Positions 30,369 to 41,921 of a stretch of DNA of 64,000 nt are shown one piece after another. Numbering within the stretch: the first letter of the stretch is position 1; every line of letters begins with the position of its first letter. The stretch covers positions 248,001 to 312,000 of the forward strand of contig NW_026252095.1 in NCBI RefSeq assembly GCF_025399195.1, read 5' to 3'. The notes below the pieces were generated by a model. It was not told the origin of the DNA. It did not search any database and worked only from the letters and a program-made list of their open reading frames with translations. Source of the stretch: Umbelopsis ramanniana AG (Eukaryota > Mucoromycota > Umbelopsidomycetes > Umbelopsidales > Umbelopsidaceae). Both the position numbers and the translations under genes were made by a program.

Positions 30369-32447
30369 ATGGGAGACGGCAAAGTTATTAAAGAATCAAG
30401 AAACCTCTCAGATAACGCAACAAAGAACACTAAAGAAAATGTTTCTTCAAAGAAAGACCATAAGCAAAAGCTAGATCGCAGACAAGACCAAGGCGATGAG
30501 GATGACGATCTTGCCTCTGAACCGGAAGAGGACGATCCAGAAGACGGTAGCAAGGCTGACTACGCGTCTGCTGGGGAACATCAAGATAACAAAACCGGTA
30601 CTGGCCAAGATAATGATGATGATGATGATGATGATGAAGAAGAAGACAGTGATCAAGGTTCAGCCAGTGACGTTTCTGAAGATGAAGATGAAGAACATGA
30701 GCTTCTAGAGAAACTTGTTGGATGCAAGGTCAACAAGAGTGGAAAAGTCCTTGATCAAGATGGCAATGTCATTGGAGAAGTCGTTTCCGGTAACCGCAAG
30801 AAGGCCGTCGGCCGAAGAGTCAAAGAAAATGGTGCTATAATTGACAGCAAAGGCAACTATATTGCTGGCGTTGCTCCTGTACGTCCTGATACTACCGAAG
30901 AGGCACCAGCCGATGAGAAGCAAGAAGATAAGCCAGAAGAAGAGCAAGAAGAAAAGAAAGAAGATGCCAATGCTGATGCTCCTGAAGATGAGCAGAACCA
31001 AGGCGAAGATCAGGCTGAGGACAAACCAGAAGACCAAGCTGAGGAGAAGCCAGAAGACGAAGCTGAAGCCAAGCCAGAAGATGAAGCTGAAGCCAAACCA
31101 GAAGATGAAGCTGAAGCCAACCCAGAAGATGAAGCTGAAGCCAAGCCAGAAGATGAAGCTGAAGACAAGCCAGAAGACCAAGCTCCCGAGGATCAAGACA
31201 AGCCAAAGAATGAAATTCCTGAAGATGCCAACACTGTCGATGAATCAGGCAAGGTTCTTTCTCCAACTGGAGAAATCGTTGGAAAGCTCATCAAGGGCAA
31301 CCGCCATAAGCTTGCCGGCATGATGGTCGACGAAGAAGGCAACGTTCTTGACGAAAATGGTAACTCCGTCGGCAAGGTAGAACTAAACCCTCCCGAAAAA
31401 CCTGGTGTTCCCGACGATGCCAATACTGTCGATGAATCAGGAAAGATCCTTTCTCCAACCGGCGAAGTTGTCGGTAAGCTGAAGAAGGGCAACCGCCATA
31501 AGCTCGCTGGCATGATGGTAGACGAAGAAGGCGATGTCATTGATGAGAACGGCACCCTCGTTGGCAAGGCTGAATTCAATCCTCCTGAAACAACTGAAGA
31601 AGAAGAAAAGCCCAAGAAGGAAGTTCCTGATGATGCCAACACTGTCGATGAATCTGGAAAGGTTCTTTCTCCAACTGGAGAGGTGGTTGGAAAGCTCATC
31701 AAGGGCAACCGTCATAAGCTTGCTGGCATGGAGGTCGACGACGATGGCAATGTTGTTGATGAAAACGGCTCCGTTGTTGGTAAGGCAGAATATAATGCTA
31801 CTGAAAAGTCCGAAGAAGAAAAGAAGGCAGAAGCTGAAGAGCAAGAACAGCGAAAGATTGCCGGTCAAATGGGTGAATACATTGAGCAAGCCCTCAACAG
31901 AATCAAGCCCATTCTCAAGATGATCACTGAGCACATTGAGACTGAGGAGCGCAAGCCAGAAAAGGAGCGCGACGAAGAAGGCCTAGTTAAAAACGTACGC
32001 CCCCTCATTGAAGAAGGCTCTAATATTCTTGGCGAAGCCAATGGTGCTATTCGTGGCCTTGACCCTACTGGCAAGATTGCTAAAACTGCTCAAGCAAAGT
32101 CTGCTGAAAGAAAGGCTTCACCTGAGGAATATCGCTTGGCCGAGTTGCTCTCTAACCTTACCGGTGAAGTCACCCAGACCATTGAAAAAGCAAAGAAGAA
32201 GATTGCTGGCATGCCCCATGCTGAAAAAGAGTTGAGCCCCCTATGGAATTTGTTGCAAAACCCATTGCTCCAAATCTTAGCTGCTGTTGGACTGCTCCTC
32301 AGTGGCGTGTTAGGCCTTCTTGGTAATATCTTGAATGGTCTTGGTCTTGGAGGACTGGTCAACAATCTTCTTGGAGGACTTGGACTTGATAAGATCCTTC
32401 AAAACCTTGGAGTTGGAAAGCTTCTCGGTGGCGGTAAGAAGAAGTAA
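30369..32447 (+). CDS. DUF3659-repeat LEA-like protein with C-terminal DUF6987-like region (module 2, long partner)
   Basis: A single exon of 692 residues from the ATG at 30369; there is no ATG further upstream in frame. An acidic Asp/Glu N-terminus precedes a first DUF3659 repeat (LVGCKVNKSGKVLDQDGNVI). An EAEAKPED octapeptide array follows (about 31010-31190). Three long, very similar DUF3659 units start at about 31224, 31416 and 31632 (DANTVDESGKVLSPTGE, then KGNRHKLAGM). The C-terminal ~200 residues are helical (GEYIEQALNRIKPILKMITE) and end in a Leu/Gly-rich hydrophobic region (LLQILAAVGLLLSGVLGLLG) and GKLLGGGKKK. This matches fungal 'LEA domain' proteins. The hydrophobic end suggests membrane association; function inferred as stress protection. 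Confidence 0.82.
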   Translation: MGDGKVIKESRNLSDNATKNTKENVSSKKDHKQKLDRRQDQGDEDDDLASEPEEDDPEDGSKADYASAGEHQDNKTGTGQDNDDDDDDDEEEDSDQGSASDVSEDEDEEHELLEKLVGCKVNKSGKVLDQDGNVIGEVVSGNRKKAVGRRVKENGAIIDSKGNYIAGVAPVRPDTTEEAPADEKQEDKPEEEQEEKKEDANADAPEDEQNQGEDQAEDKPEDQAEEKPEDEAEAKPEDEAEAKPEDEAEANPEDEAEAKPEDEAEDKPEDQAPEDQDKPKNEIPEDANTVDESGKVLSPTGEIVGKLIKGNRHKLAGMMVDEEGNVLDENGNSVGKVELNPPEKPGVPDDANTVDESGKILSPTGEVVGKLKKGNRHKLAGMMVDEEGDVIDENGTLVGKAEFNPPETTEEEEKPKKEVPDDANTVDESGKVLSPTGEVVGKLIKGNRHKLAGMEVDDDGNVVDENGSVVGKAEYNATEKSEEEKKAEAEEQEQRKIAGQMGEYIEQALNRIKPILKMITEHIETEERKPEKERDEEGLVKNVRPLIEEGSNILGEANGAIRGLDPTGKIAKTAQAKSAERKASPEEYRLAELLSNLTGEVTQTIEKAKKKIAGMPHAEKELSPLWNLLQNPLLQILAAVGLLLSGVLGLLGNILNGLGLGGLVNNLLGGLGLDKILQNLGVGKLLGGGKKK
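31010..31190 (+). repeat. 24-bp coding minisatellite (EAEAKPED repeat)
   Basis: Inside the DUF3659 gene. About six to seven copies of a 24-bp unit encode Glu-Ala-Glu-Ala-Lys-Pro-Glu-Asp variants. Copy number is likely to vary between strains. Confidence 0.8.
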
Positions 32448-32737
32448 ACCCGCCTTTTGTAATAATAGGACAGTTGTATGTATTATGTAGTAGTATGCAC
32501 ATATCTTTAGCTGAATAAAAAATATTATGTATATCTCTTTTTAAAAAGGTACTTGTATCCACTTGATAACGAAAAGACTTTTTGTGCGTATTGTTGAAAA
32601 AGTATGAACGACAACAACTTACCTGCGCGTTTATGCTGGTTTGGAAAAATGTCAAAATGATGAACAATTGAGATGCCGCAGGATCCAGGATAAAATGTCC
32701 AGCGCAGGTCTTTGTCAAGCAGTCACTTTTGTACTGT
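32448..32737. other. Short intergenic region
   Basis: AATAAA at about 32515 follows the DUF3659 gene. Otherwise nothing recognised. Confidence 0.35.
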
Positions 32738-33205
32738 ATGGCTTCGTTCGAATGGTCAAAGCTCTTACATCAACCAGAAGATTCACCATTGCTACAACAA
32801 CTTATCAGCAATGCTGCAAATGGTAGCACTATGGAGCCAGCGATCAAAGTGTTCCCCGATGCAAAGTACAAGTCGTGGCCGAGTCTTGGAATCTCCTTCT
32901 GCTTCACCATAGTTGACGGCAGCGAACAACTGGATTCCATAGATATATTCAACGGACACCCAAAAGACAAATTCGCGGCGTATAGTGGAGATTTACCCCT
33001 AGGACTCTTGTCTTCATCACAGGCACATGAAGTTGTATCCAAACTTGGAGAACCTATCAAGAAAGGTGGTGGAGGAAATACCAGAATGCCATGCTGGGTT
33101 CAATATGACACGGACCAAGGGTTTACACTGCAGATAAATTTTGACGGTGTGCATTGGGAAGATCGTGAGATGGGCTGGTGTTCTATGGTCGTATACGAAG
33201 ATTAA
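32738..33205 (+). CDS. Conserved-looking protein of unknown function
   Basis: A single exon of 155 residues from the ATG MASFEWSKLL; the frame extends three codons upstream without ATG. Core features are a strand-rich centre, YKSWPSLGISFCFTIVDG, then SIDIFNGHPKDKFAAYSGDLP, then SQAHEVVSKLGEPIKKGGGG, and WVQYDTDQGFTLQINFDGVHW. The LGEP-x-K-x-GGG turn and alternating strands look like a compact alpha/beta fold. No signal peptide or membrane segment. I cannot name the family; it feels like a widespread small domain rather than a random ORF. Same strand as the DUF3659 gene, 290 bp downstream. Confidence 0.65.
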   Translation: MASFEWSKLLHQPEDSPLLQQLISNAANGSTMEPAIKVFPDAKYKSWPSLGISFCFTIVDGSEQLDSIDIFNGHPKDKFAAYSGDLPLGLLSSSQAHEVVSKLGEPIKKGGGGNTRMPCWVQYDTDQGFTLQINFDGVHWEDREMGWCSMVVYED

Positions 33206-33431
33206 GGAAACCAGACTTTGGCCAGCATGTAGTATAGAGTATTTAATTTTTTGAAAAGCCAACAATAATGACCATTGATCAAGTTTGGTCAACTTATCAA
33301 CCATTGCATACGCGAATAAACAGCGGGATGTGTCTTATAACCTCGTGTAAGAAGAAAAAAAGCTGTTATGAGGCGGAAAGTAAGCTGATGTAAAAGTGGA
33401 TGACGGATATTTCAACCTTTTGGTAATCCTT

Positions 33432-33965
33432 CTACAGAATGACCATGGTGTGCTGAGGCTGTTCCGGTTTGTGTCGAATGAGCGGCATAACATTTTTAGT
33501 ATACTCTCCAATCCAGTTTCCAGATGGACTATAATAACACACTATCAAAGTGCCATTGATGCACGCTGTGTTCTTAGAGCAACCAACTTTCTTAGTGGCC
33601 TTCCATACAACTTGCGTAAATCGGTTTGTTTTTGTAGCATTGTCCATTGGACGATGTGGATCATAGTATTGTATTCCTGCATACCAAGCATCAACGGCAG
33701 AATTCCATGTTGAGAATCCTCTAGCCAAATTTTCTCCAATATCTTCGTGCTGCTCTAACAGGCTAAACAGGCATTGATCCGTGTGAGCCTTGGCAGAGGA
33801 CTCGAGGTGAGCGTCGTATTGCAAAGGCAAAGTACTCTTATGCAGCTTACGCTTCGCATTATGAGCACCAACGTAAGAATCACTATCACGGGAGGCAATG
33901 GTATTAGTGATGGCGAAAGCCATAAGCACTGTATAGAAAAGACCGTGGGTGTTCATGTATAACAT
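33432..33965 (-). CDS. CAP-superfamily (SCP/PR-1) secreted protein
   Basis: An intronless gene of 177 residues with signal peptide (LFYTVLMAFAITNTIA). The CAP domain contains the first histidine in GAHNAKRKLH, the Glu in HEDIGENLARG, and the conserved histidine-lacking but typical TQVVWKATKKVGCSK, i.e. CAP1 motif, here TNRFTQVVWKATKKVGC. It ends in CYYSPSGNWIGEYTKNV (CAP2). Cysteines in GCSKNTACINGT and IVCYYSP fit the family disulfides. Fungal homologues (Pry proteins) bind sterols and lipids outside the cell. Either of two ATGs three codons apart could start it. Convergent with the unknown protein gene to its left. Confidence 0.88.
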   Translation of the reverse strand: MLYMNTHGLFYTVLMAFAITNTIASRDSDSYVGAHNAKRKLHKSTLPLQYDAHLESSAKAHTDQCLFSLLEQHEDIGENLARGFSTWNSAVDAWYAGIQYYDPHRPMDNATKTNRFTQVVWKATKKVGCSKNTACINGTLIVCYYSPSGNWIGEYTKNVMPLIRHKPEQPQHTMVIL

Positions 33966-34846
33966 GTTGTGTGGCCACTCAAGTCACTTGCTAGAAGAAT
34001 TGAAAAGGATTACCGACTCGGCGTTTTGAAATACCAAATTCTTGTAAAAACCCTGTTTCAATACCGACGATTTTTAATTTTCTATGCAGGGAGTATATCC
34101 CTTGCAGAAGACGCACTACCGAATAATGAAAACGTCCGTGTACCTTTCCATAAGGATACTACAGTTAATATCTCAGCTAAGCAGTGTATCTCGTACTCAA
34201 TGAGTTGCCATAATGGTAGACTTGCGATGAGCGTGATAAAGGCATTAACAGTGATGAAATAAGCAGAATGTGTTACCAATGGATAGATAGATACGTTATC
34301 CGAAGGATAAAAAAGAAAGATGATATCTCGCAGTTCGATGAGACCGAACATTCCTTCCATTTTCGAGAGCAAATTATATATATATAAGGTGACTGGTAAC
34401 TGTCATTCCAGAATTTGTAGATCTAGTATTTCGTTTTGAAATTAAATTAAATGAATGAATCTAAGCTGCTGCTAAATGGTGAACCAGCCTTGACCTTACT
34501 ATTATTATGGTCATTTATCGAGAAGCATTGAATGGATAAGAATTTAACAGAAGTATTACATTGCAAGCAAGGCACCAAATGAAAGAGTCAAACCATTTCA
34601 AATATATTCATAATTAATTAGATCTAAATAAGAAGGAAACTGTTCCCTTAAAGTGTATCACTGGTAAGCTGGGACATTCAAGGAAGCTGCTCCACCCGAA
34701 CAAAAGGATGGAAAATGAGTGCACGTGACTTTAGCGGACCAAGTTAAATTCTGCAGTGCAAAATACGATGACGTGTACTTTTCAGATTTCACGAAGTGGT
34801 ACACTGACTCCGGACTTTCACCAAAGAAACACAGCATCGACGGAAA
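33966..34846. promoter_or_regulatory. Divergent spacer between CAP and SMARCD-like genes
   Basis: About 880 bases, AT-rich. A TATATATATATA run lies at about 34376-34387. CACGTG occurs at about 34723, about 120 bp before the SMARCD-like ATG. No gene recognised; short ORFs only. Confidence 0.35.
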
Positions 34847-36736
34847 ATGATCCCTGGCTATCCTCAACACCCGGGTGGTGTTCCTCCTCAAATGATGCAA
34901 CCTGTACCACAGCAGGTGCAGCAGCAACCTCCGGCAGGTCTTCCACAAGGAGCTCAATTACAATACCGGAAGCGACCCACCGGTGATGGCGATTCGCTTG
35001 CTAGACACATCAAGTAAGGGTAACTTCTAAATGTCGCGTGCTTTTAGGCGCGAAATTAACTTTTTATTATCGTATAGGAAAAAGAGACCAACCGAACGAA
35101 ATATGCCAGCAAAGGTACTTGTTCTCTTCGTTATTTTCAGTTGACAAGCGATTTTATCTCACCGCAACCCAATGCTAACTGTGAATCCATCAAGATCGAC
35201 ACTTTCGTTCCAGAATCCAAAGTGTACACTGAATTGTGCGAGTTTGAGAAGAAGATTGATTCGATTATTATGCGCAAACGATTGGATATTCAAGAGGCAG
35301 TGGGCAAACCAGCAAAGACTATGCGAACGCTGCGAATCTTCGTGTCGAACACAGCCTCCGATCAACCTATGCAGCAGCAACAAAATGATATGGATGATGA
35401 TGGCATTGATCTAAGCAGCGGAAGTGCACCGTCTTGGACATTACGGATAGAAGGCAGACTGCTTGATGTAAGTTCCTGGCTGTGGTCCCAATTAATTGCA
35501 CAATGTACATACTCATCTTTCGCCATATCATCCAGCCACCAATTCCTACCAAAAAAGCACAACCGGTGCAAAAGTTTACGTCGTTTTTCAGATCAATTGT
35601 GGTCAAGCTTGACCGCGATCCTAATATGTATCCTGAAGGAAACATCATTGAATGGCACAAGCAGCCAGGCAATACGGATGATGATGGCGTGGAGATAAAG
35701 CGTAAAGGCGACACAACAGTGAACGCACGCCTTTTGCTTGAGATGGATTATAATCCACCAAAGTTCAAGTTGAGCCCTGTTCTCTCAGAAATGCTAGACA
35801 TGAAGTTGGAGACTCAGCCTCAGATCATGATTGGCATATGGAAGTATATCCAGGTACGTGCGGGGGCGCTTAGAGATAACTGTATGTAAACCATGACGAA
35901 GCCCTTACATTGTTCTTTTAATTGTAGCTAAACAAATTGCAAGGTGCAGACGATAAGCGACTTGTGCAGTGCGATCAGAAATTGCAACAGGTATGGGAAT
36001 GAACTTAGAATTTCATTAAGTTTGTGTGATGTATTTCTCATATCGTATATATTTTCTCTATGGCATCAGCTCTTTGGCGCCTCCCAAGTCCAATTCTCTC
36101 ATATTCCGACTCTTATTGAGCAACATTTGTCACGTCCTGACCCCATCGTAATTGATTATACTATCAGGTAACTATACTGTGGCAGTGCTATTACCTTCCT
36201 GATTACCATCACATTCTAACAGCATATGCCCATCATAGAGTTGATCGTGAATTCCATCAATCACGAAAGGCATTCGACATTGATGTGGAATTGGACAGCT
36301 TGTTGAAGCAGAAGATGATGACGGCTGTGGCAGGCACCAACACACAAAAGGAGATTCTGGCACTGGATGACAAGATCGTTCAATGCGTGCAAAGTATCAA
36401 CAATTCTAAGATTAAGCGAGACTTTTTGCTTCAGTTTGCTCAATCACCAGTGGAATTTATCAACAAATGGATTGCAAGTCAAGCGCGAGACCTGGAGATT
36501 ATCCTGGGTGAAAGCCAAGTCAACTTAGAGGAGATGCGACAGAGCGATTTCTATAAACAAGGCTGGGTTAAGGAGGCTGTTATGCATTACCTTACATCCA
36601 AAGTAAGTGACTGTTCAATGTATCTGCCATCGACCTTATTTTTGGTTCTAACCTTTGCATACCCCATCCACACACTACTTAGTCTCAACAACGTTTACAA
36701 GAATTATTGAACCAACAGCATAGACCTCCCCAATAG
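34847..36736 (+). CDS. SWI/SNF (BAF60/SMARCD, Snf12/Rsc6-type) remodelling complex subunit with SWIB domain
   Basis: Eight or so exons. A Pro/Gln-rich start (MIPGYPQHPGGVPPQMMQP) leads to RKRPTGDGDSLARHIK and KKRPTERNMPAK. Then comes the SMARCD core: DSIIMRKRLDIQEAVGKPAK, TLRIFVSNTAS and MDYNPPKFKLSPVLSEML. The SWIB/MDM2 domain follows (GIWKYIQLNKLQ, DDKRLVQCDQKLQQLFG, VQFSHIPTLIEQHL). The C-terminal part has ALDDKIVQCVQSINNSKIKR and SPVEFINKWIASQARDLEII, which align with animal SMARCD. It ends LNQQHRPPQ. A nuclear subunit linking remodeller and transcription factors. The order and motifs make the call firm. Confidence 0.9.
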
Positions 36737-36899
36737 TTTTTCCAGTTGAACACAACACGTGTTTTGGCTCTTCTTACCCCTTTCATTATGTACATTTCAT
36801 ACTGAGATATTGTTGCTCGTTTATTATACAAATACAAAAACAAACATGATCCATCTCGTCCGATCCCCAATGTATTATTTCTATGCCTGACAGGTTTTC

Positions 36900-38065
36900 T
36901 TAATGGGTCCAAAACTTGATGCACACTGGCTGTCGGTGTTCAACTCGAGAGTTGGGCACTTCAGTGAGCAAGCCAGTGTCTTGGTCAACCTTGAAGACGA
37001 CCAAATTGTGACTATCCTGTAAGTTGGGAAAGAATAGAACGACGATGTTAGCATTGTCAACCCCACTTTAGCCCCGCAAATGCAATCTAACCATCCCATT
37101 TCTCCATATCCACGTACCTTGTTAGCAACAATGATATATTCGCCAGTAGGGTCGATAGCAAAGTGACGAGGATGAGCTCCTCCAGTATGTTGATGACCGA
37201 CTTTTGTCAACTTGCCGGTGTTTTCGTTGATAGCAAAGATGGCCAAACTATCATGACCACGCATAGAAGCATACAAGAACTTGCCACTGGGAAGAATGCT
37301 AATCTCTGCAGCAAGGTTATCACCCTTGAAATCTTCCGGAAGCGCTGCAACGCGTTGGATCTCATAGAGGGTTTCGTTTGCTTCGTCAAATTCCAAGAAA
37401 ACAATATCGTTTGTCAGTTCAGCAACCGCATAAAGCCATGAGTCATTGAAGGGGGCAAATGCAAGATGACGAGGTCCGTCACCAGCCTTGAACTTGAACT
37501 CGTTTGCAACTGTTAAAGCTCCGTTTTCACTGCTATACTTGTAAACAACCGCTTTGTCCGCACCAAGATCGAGGGCAATGGCGTATTTACCACTTGGGGT
37601 GAGGTTAATGCTGTGAGCATGGGGTCCTTCCTGGCGAGCTGGGTTGACCTTTGTTTCACCAGTGTGCTTGATGTAGGTGGTAGCTTCACCAACAGTTCCA
37701 TCACTCTGTGCAGGGAAAGTTGCTACAGATCCTCCAGTATAGTTAGCGACGATTACGTGTGAGCCTGCATTGTCGATGGTAATATAGCATGGATCGGCGC
37801 CTTTCGACGTAACAGTGTTCTTCAACCTGAGAGACCCATCTTCAGCATTTCTCTCAAATGCAGAAACACCACCTGAACCTTCGAAATCTCTATGCTCGTC
37901 AACAGTATAGACAGTCTGTCGGTTTGGGTGGAATACCATGAAACTTGGGTTAATGGCAGTGGCAGCAAGAGACTGTAACTCTAGCTTTCCATTTTCAAAA
38001 GAGTAATAGTAGACGCCTTCACCACCATCGTCTGTATAACTGGAAATGTAAGCTTGTTGTTTCAT
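36900..38065 (-). CDS. Lactonase, 7-bladed beta-propeller (6-phosphogluconolactonase type)
   Basis: Two exons joined after EYIIVANK to DSHNLVVFKVDQDTGLLTEV; the intron starts GTACGTGG and ends CTTACAG. About 360 residues. The start MKQQAYISSYT and repeats such as DPCYITIDNAGSHVIVANYT, GPHAHSINLTPSGKYAIALD, GPRHLAFAPFNDSWLYAVAE and GGAHPRHFAIDPTGEYIIVA are typical of the YbhE/Pgl and muconate-lactonising propeller family. It would open sugar-acid lactones (6-phosphogluconolactone in the pentose phosphate pathway is one candidate). No signal peptide, so cytosolic. Convergent with the SMARCD-like gene, 163 bp between stops. Confidence 0.9.
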
Positions 38066-41000
38066 AGTAAGATGGGAAAGATAAAACTGGAGAGAAGAAG
38101 AATGATGCTTTATGTTCGGATCTGACCCTGAGCCTTATTTTCAAGCAGCCAACTTGACCGAAGTGGCACAAACTCTGTACTCCGATGAAAAAAGGTAGTC
38201 CCATTGAGCTGGTAATCAACACCCGTGAATTGACGTCATGAATGTTCTATTCGATAACGTTCGGTTTCTTGCTACTCTGAATGAGAGGAAGACCACAGGC
38301 GACTTCATCGAAATTGTCGGCCATGCATTTATAATTTGATGCATTATCATAGCCATAGTAAATGGCTTTTGTGTAAGGTTTCAAGCTTTCGGTGTTTCAA
38401 AGTCCAATGTTGGGGGGAACGAATGACCACTGCCTTTAGATGCGACAGATTTTGCCAACAACCCACCTTCTTCAAAAAGAAAGAGTGATATGGGTCTCGT
38501 GGCACTGGTTGCTATCTTCATCTTCCATTTAATGCCCTCTTTCTAGAGTTGAGAAAGGCAAGCTTTGAATATGATGGCCATCTCCTCAAATAAAGTTTAT
38601 CAGTGATTGAGACTGTTGATGAGATGCTTTTGTTCATACACTTTAAGGTCAAAGCCATGATCAAGCTTCTTTTCTTTTGTGCAACAAACGACATAGAAAT
38701 AGTTGATTGAGACGATCCAACATTATCGCTACTCTGCACCTCTATGAGTAGGACCACTCCATCATTTCAATCTATTAAATCTACGCTATGGTTGAACGCC
38801 GCTTGAACGCCGGTAAAAAAGAGTTGCTGCGTAGACCATATATTATGCCGGCTGTGAACTTTGACAACGTGGTTTGTCCGTAGAAGAACGAACCTCGTGT
38901 GACCCCCGGTGTTTTGATGTTGCACCCATTTGGCCCTCATGGCAAGCTATGGCATCCTATGACCCGCGGAATACATTTAATGGTATACTGGTATTTATGT
39001 GGGCAGTAATAGTGCAGGTACCAGTATTGATACCCACTGCACGCAAGGTTGTACTCATTGGTGTTTATCAAATCCTACCATCACTGTTTTACCACCATTG
39101 ACCTGCGATATACTTCTTCATTGAAAATTATGTGATTCACTACTACTCATTCCCTTCACAGAAAAAACTGTTCAGTCGATCATGAGGGACCCAACCGGAA
39201 ACTTTAATGAACTGAACACATTATCTGCTCGCTGCACAAGAGTCCTATCACCGATAATGTCAAGTTATAGGTAAAATTCGTTTTTTTGTGTAGTACATTC
39301 GCCTGAGTGTACAGTGTGTCTCACTTTTGATAAAAATTATAAAAAGCGTAATGTCAGCGCACAAACGGAAACAATCCCAATGATGTTTCTCTGTCTGTCG
39401 CATATTTAGAACGTCTTAGTGCGCCAGACTTGGCGCTTCTGCAATATTGAACAGGGCTTTAGAGGTTCAGTGCGCTTCACAGAATAAAATGGGCTCCAAA
39501 GGACTTAAAAGAACTTTGAGACTCATGAGCTCAAAAAGGTGAAAGGTGGTGTTCAAGATCAGAAAAGTTTATTTGATCCTTTGGATGCCTTTTGGTGATG
39601 ACGATGTTTCATCGCAATCAACTCCAAATGACGGGACTCATTTACATGTATACTGTCCTTTTATCACTGCGTGGATGTAGCTACATCGATGGGCCACGTT
39701 CTTCTCCACAGCTTACAGTGTGAAAGAAAATGTAGATTGATTACCGCTATATCCCAAACATCAAATATGCGCAATAATCATGTTGAAATATAAGCCAAAC
39801 AACCCTTGTTAAATCTTATTCGATATTGCAACAACTCCGTGCAATATCTATTTATGCATGCCGCAAATGCGGCATATACTTGCAAGAGGTCTCAGTTTTG
39901 CTTTTTCATTTGCTTCGCATTTCTTTTCTTTTTCCCTCTTCGCCTTACTCCACATTTTCAATTTTACCCTGCATGCATTAATCGAACACCAACTTTTTCT
40001 TTCGTTTCATATGCCTCTCTCAAGTTTGAGATACAGATATTTTATCGCGACTAATCGATGAGATGAGTTATGCATCAACTGTCTACCACACTCTGATGTC
40101 GGGTCCATTTTATGAAAAGCATGATAGATAAAAGTTAGTAATTGAAGCGCAAGTTTCGAATATTGCGTAAGTCAAAGCAACCGATCGGATGAAAAAGCAT
40201 AAACTGTTCGTTGGTGTCACGACTGTACATCTCCAAATTTCATCTGTCAGAGATTCGTCGGCATGCCGAATGTTTCTTTTCCTTTGGGCACTCAGTAGCT
40301 GAAGTTCGGGTAAGCCATGATCAATGGTCCTTCAGCAGTGAGCGATTCTGGTACCTGAAGGCTTGTGCATCAGTTGCGACAAGTCATACTTCCGATTATA
40401 ATACCAACAATGTACAATAGGCGGCGAGTGTCTTGTATCGGTAGATTTAGACTGACTGCATTGCAAGGTTTGAAGCATGGTAGCAATGAAAAACTCGCTA
40501 GAGCCGAAGTTACTGCACCGGTTAAGAAAGTCACGAACAAAAGCGAACAGAACTCTATTGACAAATTTCCAACGACAAACAGCCCTTTCGTCAAGTAAAA
40601 CGCACAAAAATCAGTTATATCAAGCATCCTTGACCTGTTTGATAAAGAGGCGCACACGCTTCTATGTACGCTTGAATACGGGGCTGGAAGATCTATCCTT
40701 CTATTGTGACGGCCAACGAAGGCTACAAAATATCAAGCAGTACAAATGAATGGGTGTCTTAAATTAAAATATGTGATTATCGTCCAACTACGCTAGACCT
40801 GTATAGTATCATCAGAATAAAAGGAGTCATTCGAGTATGCAAGTATAGAAGCACCGACATGTGCTGGGCAAGACATCCTGGAAGTGCGGCGTCTAATTCG
40901 CGTACCTGGTGGAATTCATGTTGGAGAATGCGCGGCATTCACTTTGAAGAGCGTGACTTCTAATTTCCCAGCATGTTTAGGTTTCGAAACGCGGGTTTGT

Positions 41001-41921
41001 CCACCACTCGAAACCAAACACATTTGTCATTCTACCCCCGTAGTGCAACAGACTCACTTGATTATGTCAATAAGCACTCCGCTGAAGTCATGAGTCTCTC
41101 AGCAAACACCATTGGTAGACAGCGCGGTCGCTGAACGATGAAATTTGTAGGAGGTGGGCAGAAACCATAAAAAAAAAAAGTTCTTAGAATTCTTCAGCTG
41201 GTTTGGATTGATGGGGCAGAAATGCTTGTCGCCATAGAGAGCATGGCTACAAGAATCCTGGAAGATTTTCAGTATCAAGAAGGACGGATCCACAAATAGA
41301 AAGATTAATTTGGGACTAGCATTGGGAAAAAATGAGCAGCAACGTAGACTTTTGAGATTATTTCAATTTGTCAAAGACTTTTCGGAAGCAAGACTTGACG
41401 GCCATGTTTGGTGGCGTGCGGATTTTTTTCTACTTCCGGTGCCCGGTTAGGTAATACATTGACGGGCGGGGAGGAAACTGTATTTCCTCTCAGCGAAAGT
41501 TAAAATGAAATTGTCCATTCTTTAGCAGTTAGATCATGACGCTGATGATCGAAGGATGACTTGCTCATCATGTCATACAGTCTATCTACAATGCCAAGCA
41601 AAATGAGCTAATTTTTTTTCTAAACTGTTCCTATGCTCGTATTGCATCCTCCCTGCTCTCTACGCTGAGTGAAACTTGACAAGTCGTTACATAAAGCTTA
41701 AAATAGCCTATTGCAAGCGTGCAACGTTGCACTAGAGTCCAGATGGTGTGTCTCTACCACAAAAGGAAGAAATGATCGTCCGACGCGATGTCGCCCGTTG
41801 AAAGGGAAGCATTCTCTTTTATTTTTTTTATATAATGTTTTACAATGAGTGCTGCTGCAGCTAGCAAAAAGAGATTCCAAATTATTTATACTATGTTACA
41901 AGGGAGGAAGGGGGTAAATGT
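38066..41921. other. 3.9-kb gene desert
   Basis: Part next to 38066 is the lactonase promoter. The rest holds only short ORFs on both strands without recognisable domains; the plus-strand stretch 40365-40760 is the most protein-like but is broken into several frames and matches nothing I know. Homopolymer A and T runs occur at 41168-41180 and 41819-41831. No RNA gene recognised. Confidence 0.35.

Noticed and set aside
30705-31934. Long minus-strand ORFs opposite the DUF3659 gene
   Set aside because: They arise from the repetitive acidic codons on the plus strand and encode low-complexity hydrophobic repeats.
40365-40749. Overlapping ORFs on both strands in the 38-42 kb desert
   Set aside because: The plus-strand frames look faintly protein-like but match no family I know and lack start or splice signals that would join them.
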